From: Bdellovibrionales bacterium
GTDB lineage: Bacteria > Bdellovibrionota > Bacteriovoracia > Bacteriovoracales > Bacteriovoracaceae
Assembly: GCA_023250775.1 (NCBI GenBank)
Contig: JAHFAA010000270.1
Location: forward strand, 1 to 5,810
Length of the DNA stretch: 5,810 bases
Direction of reading: 5' to 3'
Shown: one piece after another, positions 1 through 5,400 of the stretch
Numbering within the stretch: the stretch's first letter is position 1
Layout: each line of letters starts with the position of its first letter
Translations under genes and position numbers: made by a program
Notes under the pieces: model-generated
Seen by the model: only the letters and a program-made list of their open reading frames with translations
Told to the model about the DNA's origin: nothing
Database searches by the model: none

Positions 1-744
1 CAAAGCAGAATATAGCCCGATTACATGTCCTCGAGCAACAGACATCGCGTGGGGTGCTCGTAAAATGGGCATAGGCAATTTAAAACACAACGATCGCGCC
101 CTCGCCAAAGCAATTTCTTCTTCCTCTCGTGCAAGACCTCCCTCTGGCCCTATAAGAGTCACGAGATTGCAAAAATTATTGCCTGGGTCTGGTAGGGTCA
201 CCTTATCATTAAGTTTGTGACAGGACTCGCCTAGACCATAATAGAAGATGAAAGATTCTGAAGGTAAATCGCGCACAAAATCATCAAAGTCAAGCGGGCC
301 TTCGATAGTTGGAAAGAAGACGTTATTACTCTGAAGTAGGGCGCTTTCCATAATTCGAAAATATCGATCACTGAAAGTTGAAACTGAAAGACCTCGCTGC
401 GAAAATTTTGTATTTAAAAAAGTGATTTTGTCTAAACCCATTTCTACTGCAAGCTTTAGCGTTTCTTCCATGCCATCCTTTTTCAGAACGCCAATAGCTG
501 CACGGGGGCCAACAACACGTTGGTGGATGGAACATTTTCGCACAATCAAACGCAAAGATTTTTTGTCCTCTGATTCATATTGCATGAGCAGCTCAAGACC
601 ATTGCCATTGAGCCCTAGGATCGTTTCGTTTTTTTCGAGGCGAACGACATTTTTTAGATGATGAAATTGATGATCTCGGAGATCCAAGATGTCGCCGACA
701 TTAATATTTGTTAAATCTAAGTCTTTGAGAAATACGGCACGCAT
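1..744 (-). CDS. rsmE: 16S rRNA (uracil1498-N3)-methyltransferase RsmE, 3' end cut by window edge
   Basis: The frame reads 248 codons from an ATG at 744 to the window edge without a stop, so the C-terminus is missing. RsmE is a SPOUT (trefoil-knot) enzyme that uses SAM to methylate N3 of U1498 in 16S rRNA of the assembled 30S subunit. Residues 1-72 look like the N-terminal PUA-like domain (HHLKNVVRL at 28-36, LNGNG at 45-49). The SPOUT domain follows, with VLKKDGMEETLKLAVEMGL at 86-104, the SAM-loop IGPEGG at 198-203, and ILR at 227-229. The family is usually about 240-250 residues, so little should be missing. Odd points are ILRAPHAMS where most members have ILRxETA, and LLQSNN (136-141) where EQSxR is usual. 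The start directly follows the prmA stop and is preceded by AAGGCGG, so the two genes are probably cotranscribed. Family assignment is strong; full activity is less certain given the altered knot motif. Confidence 0.87.
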   Translation of the reverse strand, partial: MRAVFLKDLDLTNINVGDILDLRDHQFHHLKNVVRLEKNETILGLNGNGLELLMQYESEDKKSLRLIVRKCSIHQRVVGPRAAIGVLKKDGMEETLKLAVEMGLDKITFLNTKFSQRGLSVSTFSDRYFRIMESALLQSNNVFFPTIEGPLDFDDFVRDLPSESFIFYYGLGESCHKLNDKVTLPDPGNNFCNLVTLIGPEGGLAREEEEIALARARSLCFKLPMPILRAPHAMSVARGHVIGLYSAL

Positions 745-1671
745 TTATAACCGCCTTAAGACAAGGGTCATCCATTGCTCACGCTTCAGTCGAAGCTCTT
801 CCTTAAAGGAAAATTTACTTTGGTAATGTGCCACTAATTCTTCTACTTGATCTTCCAGAATGCCACTGAAAAAAATCAGGCCACCTGGTTTTAGGCACGA
901 CTTAATGGTTTCACTTTCTTCAATCAAAATGTTCAGAAGAATATTGGCAAAGATAACATCATAGTGTTTTGGTTTAAATTTATTTCGCAGAATGATTCTA
1001 TGCTCGGACAAATTCAAATCGTTCAGCTCGATATTTTCTTTGCAATTCTCCAAAGCATCTTTGTCGACATCACAAAAATCCACAGGTCCTTGGATAAGTT
1101 CTAAGTAGGCAATGCCAAGAATCCCAGAGCCACAGCCAAAATCGAGGGCGGAAGCGACAGGGTTTTTTAATTGCTCTTGGAAGTGAAGGAGCGCCTCAAG
1201 GCAGCCACTGGTGGTTGCGTGAGAACCAGTGCCAAAGCCCTGTCCCGGATTGATCTTAATATGCTTTGTATCTGGTTGAACCTCGGCCCAGGAAGGAATA
1301 ATCCAAAAATCTTTTCCCACCAAAATAGGAGCGTAATGTTTCTTCCATTCTGCGTTCCAATCTTTTTCTGGCTCTTCAACGACGGAACTTTCAAGATGGA
1401 AATTGTTTTTGGCCCAGTCGGCAAACAAGACGGCCTGGGCGTGGGATTCGAAGAAATAAGTTGGGTTTGGGGCCGCAACATTCTCTAATTTTTGCAAAAC
1501 ATGCAAAGGCACTTCACCGCCACAAAAGGATTCTTCTGCTAACAGGGCATCCACCGCTTCCTCTTCTAATTGATTTTCAAGAATTCCCTGGCAAGCAAAC
1601 TGCGCAAAGGCCCCTTCCTTCAGTTCTTCAGGTAAAATGCTTTCGAGGTTATGAATAATTACTTTAAACAT
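745..1671 (-). CDS. prmA: Ribosomal protein L11 methyltransferase PrmA
   Basis: This is a complete 308-residue protein; E. coli PrmA is 293. PrmA is a class I SAM-dependent methyltransferase that trimethylates the N-terminal alpha-amino group and lysine side chains of ribosomal protein L11 in the cytosol. Residues 1 to about 95 form the variable substrate-recognition domain. Next comes the linker motif DWNAEWKKHYAPI (104-116), then the PrmA-specific PGQGFGTGSHATT (142-154), motif I LDFGCGSGILGI (176-187), the acidic ribose-binding DVD (201-203), FANILLNIL (241-249) in the position of the catalytic NPP-like loop, and PGGLIFFSGIL (262-272). ATG 1671 is the only early start; no good Shine-Dalgarno sequence precedes it. 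The TAA stop abuts the rsmE ATG with zero spacing, giving a two-gene ribosome-modification unit read away from udk. No damage is visible. Confidence 0.96.
   Translation of the reverse strand: MFKVIIHNLESILPEELKEGAFAQFACQGILENQLEEEAVDALLAEESFCGGEVPLHVLQKLENVAAPNPTYFFESHAQAVLFADWAKNNFHLESSVVEEPEKDWNAEWKKHYAPILVGKDFWIIPSWAEVQPDTKHIKINPGQGFGTGSHATTSGCLEALLHFQEQLKNPVASALDFGCGSGILGIAYLELIQGPVDFCDVDKDALENCKENIELNDLNLSEHRIILRNKFKPKHYDVIFANILLNILIEESETIKSCLKPGGLIFFSGILEDQVEELVAHYQSKFSFKEELRLKREQWMTLVLRRL
751..757 (-). promoter_or_regulatory. Ribosome-binding site of rsmE inside the prmA 3' end
   Basis: On the minus strand AAGGCGG lies 6 nt before the rsmE ATG (744-742) and within the last codons of prmA. 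It matches a Shine-Dalgarno sequence with one mismatch and supports the ATG directly after the prmA TAA as the real start, with reinitiation or coupled translation likely. Confidence 0.6.
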
Positions 1672-1782
1672 GGCAAGTATCTATTTGAAATCACATACAT
1701 AGGATGTTTGTAAAATATTAATTGTGGCCTGTGCCGTAAGGGCTTTTATGCTAAAACCCGAATCAAGTCCAGGTAAAATTAT
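1672..1782. promoter_or_regulatory. Divergent intergenic region between prmA and udk, with possible promoters
   Basis: These 111 bp are the only real intergenic space in the window and must hold the starts of both divergent units unless transcription comes from elsewhere. For udk a weak sigma70-like pair can be read: TTGAAA (1685-1690), 18 bp, then TGTAAA (1709-1714). TATGCT (1747-1752) is another -10-like hexamer without a good -35. On the minus strand TTTACA (1714-1709) resembles a -35 for prmA, but no convincing -10 follows at the right distance. An imperfect dyad, ACAtACAT-agg-ATGTtTGT (1693-1711), overlaps these elements and could be an operator or chance. For udk, CCAGGT (1769-1774) gives a short Shine-Dalgarno sequence about 9 nt before its ATG. 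No terminator or RNA gene is visible. All hexamers were judged by eye. Confidence 0.3.
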
Positions 1783-2442
1783 ATGGCATATTTAATAGGT
1801 GTAGCGGGCGGTTCAGGTTCCGGCAAAACAACTTTTGCCAAGAAAGTTCTTAAGGAATTTGGCCCTGAAGTCTCTATTTTGCACATGGATTCATACTACT
1901 TACCTCGACCGGCGGCAGAGCTCAAAACTCTTTCGGGCCGTCCAAATTTCGATCATCCTAATGCTTTTGATTGGCCACTTTTGCGCGAGCATCTCGAGCT
2001 TTTGAAGCAAGGCCAGGAAATCAATGTTCCTGTCTATGATTTTAAAACCAGTTCGCGAACTTCTCAGTTCCATACGATAGCACCCTCTCAAGTGGTTATC
2101 TTCGAGGGCATTTTTACTCTTGTTGATGAAGAAATTCGTGGTCTGCTTGATATTAAATGTTTTCTTTATGTCGATTCAGATATTCGTTTTATTCGTCGCC
2201 TTCATCGTGACGTGCAAGAGCGCGGGCGCTCGTTAGAATCTGTGATCGGACAATATTATGATTCAGTTCGACCTATGTACCAAAAATATCTTGATCCTCA
2301 ACGCCAGTATGCAGACTTTATTGTTGGCGAAGAAACTGATACCGCCGCCTCAATTCTAACCGCAAAGGTTAAAGAATATTTACAAGCTTCTCCTCTGCCT
2401 GCCTTTAATGAAAAACAACCTGCGGCCCATGAGCATGTTTAG
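1783..2442 (+). CDS. udk: Uridine kinase (uridine/cytidine kinase)
   Basis: This is a 219-residue P-loop kinase of the phosphoribulokinase/uridine kinase family, close to the 213 residues of E. coli Udk. It phosphorylates uridine and cytidine to UMP and CMP with ATP or GTP in cytosolic pyrimidine salvage. Visible motifs are the Walker A GGSGSGKTT (9-17), MDSYY (35-39) with the likely catalytic aspartate D36, NFDHPNAFDW (55-64), VPVYDF (82-87) for nucleoside binding, VIFEGIF (105-111), DIRFIRRLHRDVQERGRS (133-150) as the lid, and PMYQKYLDPQRQYADFIV (164-181). The last 15 or so residues are not family-conserved, and their codons overlap the start of the RNase J gene. ATG 1783 has a modest AGG Shine-Dalgarno sequence and puts the P-loop at the usual distance from the N-terminus. 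A phosphoribulokinase is unlikely given the full uridine kinase motif set. Confidence 0.93.
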   Translation: MAYLIGVAGGSGSGKTTFAKKVLKEFGPEVSILHMDSYYLPRPAAELKTLSGRPNFDHPNAFDWPLLREHLELLKQGQEINVPVYDFKTSSRTSQFHTIAPSQVVIFEGIFTLVDEEIRGLLDIKCFLYVDSDIRFIRRLHRDVQERGRSLESVIGQYYDSVRPMYQKYLDPQRQYADFIVGEETDTAASILTAKVKEYLQASPLPAFNEKQPAAHEHV

Positions 2443-4009
2443 TGTTCATCCCTATGGAGGGGTCGGGCAAATTGGCGCCAACTCAACTCTCTTTACTCTC
2501 GGTGATAAAAAAGTCCTGGTTGATGCTGGTGCTTTATTTCCTTTGGAAGAAGGTCTAGGCGTCAATATTCTTGTTCCAAAATATGAAGATCTGGAAGAAT
2601 TGGATGCCATTATCATCACTCATGGGCATGAAGATCACATCGGTGGCATAGAAGTTGTTCAAAGAAAATTTCCCGATGCCACGATCTACACTTCAAACTT
2701 TACCGCAAAGATGCTTCGGAAAAAAAATATCGGAAAACTTGCGATCAGCATTGTGAACGAAAAATCTTTAATTCATTTTGGGAAGTGGAAATTTTCCCCG
2801 TTTTATGTCGATCATTCAATCCCCGAAACCTTTGCCGCGACTTTCTGGAATGAACACGAAGATCAATTTATCTTTTTTGCGCCCGATTTTAAAATTAATA
2901 CGGGTGCAGGTATTTCGAGCCAATTCTCTTTTGACCGCCTAAAAAAAATGGCCGGTCCTTTTAAACACAGAATGCTGTTTGTGGATTCCACCAATATCTT
3001 GTCGGAGCAACTCAAAACTCCTGCTGAACAAGAAGTTGTGGAGCCGTTGCGAAAGCTTTTCAAAGAGAGTGAAGGGAGAATTTTTGCGACGTTTTTTCCA
3101 TCTAATGTTGAGCGTTTGAAGACCTTTTTGGATTTGGCACTTGAACAGGGTCTTATGGTCTCCATGATCGGTCGCTCGATGCGATTTTTTTTGGATCTCG
3201 CTTTAGAAACCGGCTATCTCAAAACGATGCCCAGAGTGAGTGACGTCATTCTCCCTCATAAGAGAAGTTTGATTTTAATTTCAGGCTGCCAAGGTGATTT
3301 TAATGGTTCTCTACGTGGTGCAATTTTAGATGGCCAGTCAAAATGCAAATTAAAAGAAAAAGATATCTTCATCTACAGTGCTAAAGTGATCCCTGGCAAT
3401 GAAAAGAAAGTGGCCTTAATTTTTAACAAAATTGTAGCTTCGAACGTCGCCTTATATAATTCTGATAACTACTTTACCCATGTCAGTGGACATGCTGGTC
3501 GCGATGATTTGAAACTTTTAATTCAAAATCTATGTCCACAAGTCATAGTCCCCATTCATACGGAGTCGCACTTTCTTCCGGCCTTTCGCAAATGGCATGA
3601 GAGTGAATTTCCGGAAATTGAACATGTCCAATTCGCCAACGGCGAGACGCTTGTCGTTGGATCAGATGGCCTCGAAATTGAACGTGGTGAAGGTGTTTGG
3701 GAATTTAATATTGTTCATGACAATGGCCAGATTATGGATAAGGACAATTTACGTGACCGTCGTAAGTTGGCCGAGAGTGGAATTGTCTCGCTCGCCATTC
3801 AAGAAAAGAAAAATCACCCGAATTATAAATTCAATTTTTTCGGTCTGCCTTTTCATGTGGAAGACCAAGCGGACTTCGATGCCTATATTTTCTCAGTTGT
3901 ATCAAGCTTCAAAATGCCTAGAGATGCAAAGCTTATTGAAAAAAAAGTGAAGGAATATTTTGTCAGTAAATATTCCTTCAAACCCAATGTTTCGGTAGTT
4001 CTTCTCTAG
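2408..4009 (+). CDS. rnj: RNase J-family ribonuclease (metallo-beta-lactamase/beta-CASP)
   Basis: The 533-residue protein matches RNase J (about 555) along its whole length. RNase J is a cytosolic zinc-dependent 5'-3' exo- and endoribonuclease for mRNA decay and rRNA maturation. Landmarks in order are GGVGQIGANS (17-26), THGHEDHIGG (71-80; ligands H72, H74, D76, H77), HSIP (H136), PDFKI (D160), VDSTN (192-196), SNVERL (232-237), GRSM (255-258), GCQGD (293-297), IPGN (328-331), HVSGHAG (358-364), PIHTE (H384), and a C-terminal domain with LRDRRKLAESGIV (448-460). All expected metal ligands are present. Several neighbouring motif residues differ from the norm: ATFFPSN for ATFASN, GCQGD for GSQGE, PDFK for GDFK. 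ATG 2408 overlaps udk by 35 nt; ATGs at 2429 and 2435 (14- and 8-nt overlaps) are equally possible. None has a clear Shine-Dalgarno sequence, so coupling to udk translation is likely. Its stop overlaps that of ftsZ. Confidence 0.92.
   Translation: MKNNLRPMSMFSVHPYGGVGQIGANSTLFTLGDKKVLVDAGALFPLEEGLGVNILVPKYEDLEELDAIIITHGHEDHIGGIEVVQRKFPDATIYTSNFTAKMLRKKNIGKLAISIVNEKSLIHFGKWKFSPFYVDHSIPETFAATFWNEHEDQFIFFAPDFKINTGAGISSQFSFDRLKKMAGPFKHRMLFVDSTNILSEQLKTPAEQEVVEPLRKLFKESEGRIFATFFPSNVERLKTFLDLALEQGLMVSMIGRSMRFFLDLALETGYLKTMPRVSDVILPHKRSLILISGCQGDFNGSLRGAILDGQSKCKLKEKDIFIYSAKVIPGNEKKVALIFNKIVASNVALYNSDNYFTHVSGHAGRDDLKLLIQNLCPQVIVPIHTESHFLPAFRKWHESEFPEIEHVQFANGETLVVGSDGLEIERGEGVWEFNIVHDNGQIMDKDNLRDRRKLAESGIVSLAIQEKKNHPNYKFNFFGLPFHVEDQADFDAYIFSVVSSFKMPRDAKLIEKKVKEYFVSKYSFKPNVSVVLL
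3939..3980 (-). terminator. Probable intrinsic terminator of ftsZ, inside the RNase J coding sequence
   Basis: A perfect 13-bp inverted repeat, TGAAGGAATATTT (3948-3960) and AAATATTCCTTCA (3968-3980), encloses a 7-nt loop. Read on the minus strand, the stem is followed by CAC and then eight T residues (3946-3939), the layout of a Rho-independent terminator. It starts 25 nt past the ftsZ stop. On the plus strand no T tract follows, so it would act only on ftsA-ftsZ transcripts. The stem has just three G-C pairs, which weakens it, but the length, perfect pairing, T8 and position argue against chance. In the other strand it encodes RNase J residues near 514-525. Confidence 0.66.
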
Positions 4010-5388
4010 TGTTCAGTGCTTCGTGGAATTTCTTGTTTGGCCACATCATCTTTTCTTAAGAAGCTTGGACGATCCAATTCTTCCTCGTCAAAGTTAATGA
4101 AGCCTAATTTTTCAGCGATCGTTTTTGCGCGATTGATTCCATGCAGGTCTCTTCTTTCAGCAGGAAGAGTTGGTCTCTGACGAGGTTCTTCTACATTCGT
4201 CAAATTTTTTGCAGTCTCATAGCGAGTTGCAGCTTCTTTGATATTTTGAACTAGTTTCGAAGGTGTCGCGTCTGCAACTTGAGTCGGCTGAGCTGCAGGA
4301 ATAGTCGCCGTTTGCACAGGTGCTGTTTCAACTGGTGTAGGCTCAACCACTGTATTGGTTGCCACAACAGTCTCTCTAGCTGTAGCTGTTTCTCTTGCAG
4401 GTGCAAGCATGAGTCGATCGACCCCTTGAAGTCCGGTAGCAATGACGGTTACCTTGATCTCATCTTTCATATTTGGATCGATCACAGTACCAAAAATAAT
4501 TTCCGCTTCTTCATCGGCTGCTTCCATAACTAAGGTCACGGCCTCATTGGTTTCATGCATGGTCAGAGACTCATTACCTGTAATATTGATAATAATTCCT
4601 GTTGCCCCATCGATGGTGATGTCTTCCAAAAGTGGTGAGCTGATTGCTTCCGTTGCGGCCTTGATTGCTCTTCCCGCGCCTGAAGCAAAACCAGTTCCCA
4701 TCAAGGCCAGTCCCTTGTTTGACATGACTGTGCAAACATCGGCAAAGTCGGCGTTGATATGGCCGGTATTATTGATCAGATCAGAAATTCCTCGTACAGC
4801 ATTGAGCAGAACTTCGTCGGCCTTCTTAAAAGTGTCGATTAAGGAAAGATTTTCACCTGCCAAGTACAGAAGGCGCTGATTTGGAATTGTGATGAGAGAG
4901 TCAACGACTTCGGCCAATGCCTGAATTCCGGTCTCTGCCTGGCGAAAGCGTTTCTTACCTTCAAAAAGGAATGGCTTGGTAATGACTCCAACAGTGAGTG
5001 CCCCAAGTTCTTTAGCAAGCTTTGCGATAACTGGAGCAGCACCGGTTCCTGTTCCGCCGCCCATTCCTGCAGTAATGAAAATCATATCAGCACCAGTTAG
5101 AACCTCACTGAGTTTTTCGTATTCTTCTAGAGCGGCCTTCCTTCCTACCTCAGGATTTGCTCCAGCACCGAGACCTTTGGTGATGCTTGCACCAAGCTGC
5201 ACTTTCGTGGGCGCGAGACTGGCGTTTAATGCTTGCGCATCAGTATTGGCAACGACATATTCAACACCAGAAAGTCCGGCCTTAATCATCGTGTTGATGG
5301 CGTTGCAGCCCCCGCCGCCGACACCGACAACTTTTATCTTGGCCCCGCATTCAATTCTCGGATCTTTGGTCGAGTTAAATTCAAACAT
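4006..5388 (-). CDS. ftsZ: Cell division protein FtsZ
   Basis: This is a complete 460-residue tubulin-like GTPase that polymerises into the Z-ring at mid-cell and recruits the divisome. The GTPase core begins after a short N-terminal tail: VGVGGGGCNA (21-30), ANTDAQAL (47-54), the tubulin signature GGGTGTG (110-116), TKPFLFEGKKR (137-147), and the T7 loop NADFADV (212-218), whose D214 and D217 complete the active site of the next subunit. The core ends near 328. A linker of about 100 residues follows, rich in Ala, Thr, Pro and Val with a repeated ARET (331-340), and explains the length over E. coli FtsZ (383). The conserved C-terminal peptide LDRPSFLRKD (438-447) should bind FtsA and other partners. 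Unusually it is not terminal, since 13 more polar residues follow. Start ATG 5388 has a strong AGGAG Shine-Dalgarno sequence 12 nt after ftsA. Confidence 0.98.
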   Translation of the reverse strand: MFEFNSTKDPRIECGAKIKVVGVGGGGCNAINTMIKAGLSGVEYVVANTDAQALNASLAPTKVQLGASITKGLGAGANPEVGRKAALEEYEKLSEVLTGADMIFITAGMGGGTGTGAAPVIAKLAKELGALTVGVITKPFLFEGKKRFRQAETGIQALAEVVDSLITIPNQRLLYLAGENLSLIDTFKKADEVLLNAVRGISDLINNTGHINADFADVCTVMSNKGLALMGTGFASGAGRAIKAATEAISSPLLEDITIDGATGIIINITGNESLTMHETNEAVTLVMEAADEEAEIIFGTVIDPNMKDEIKVTVIATGLQGVDRLMLAPARETATARETVVATNTVVEPTPVETAPVQTATIPAAQPTQVADATPSKLVQNIKEAATRYETAKNLTNVEEPRQRPTLPAERRDLHGINRAKTIAEKLGFINFDEEELDRPSFLRKDDVAKQEIPRSTEH

Positions 5389-5394
5389 AGAAAA

Positions 5395-5399
5395 CTCCT
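5395..5399 (-). promoter_or_regulatory. Ribosome-binding site of ftsZ
   Basis: On the minus strand AGGAG lies 6 nt before the ftsZ ATG (5388-5386), within the 12-nt gap after the ftsA stop. It is the best Shine-Dalgarno match in the window, consistent with the high translation that FtsZ needs compared with FtsA. Confidence 0.8.
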
Positions 5400-5400
5400 G

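Noticed and set aside
422..661. 79-codon plus-strand open frame
   Set aside because: It is antisense to rsmE, has a cysteine- and serine-poor-context random composition, no ribosome-binding site and no family resemblance; the opposite strand encodes clear RsmE motifs.
1171..1658. Two plus-strand open frames (1171-1488, 1461-1658) and a minus-strand frame (1167-1481)
   Set aside because: All lie within prmA in other frames, and only the 745-1671 frame shows conserved methyltransferase motifs.
2218..2231. GC-rich palindrome GAGCGCGGGCGCTC in udk
   Set aside because: The stem is short with almost no loop, there is no T tract, and it encodes the conserved lid residues ERGR; codon constraint explains it.
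2863..3165. 100-codon minus-strand open frame
   Set aside because: It is a shadow of the RNase J gene with no recognisable domain and no upstream signal.
4034..4074. Possible plus-strand terminator for RNase J near GTGG...CCAC and TTCTTAAGAA
   Set aside because: The pairs are only 4-5 bp, with no G-C-rich stem followed by a T tract; not supported.
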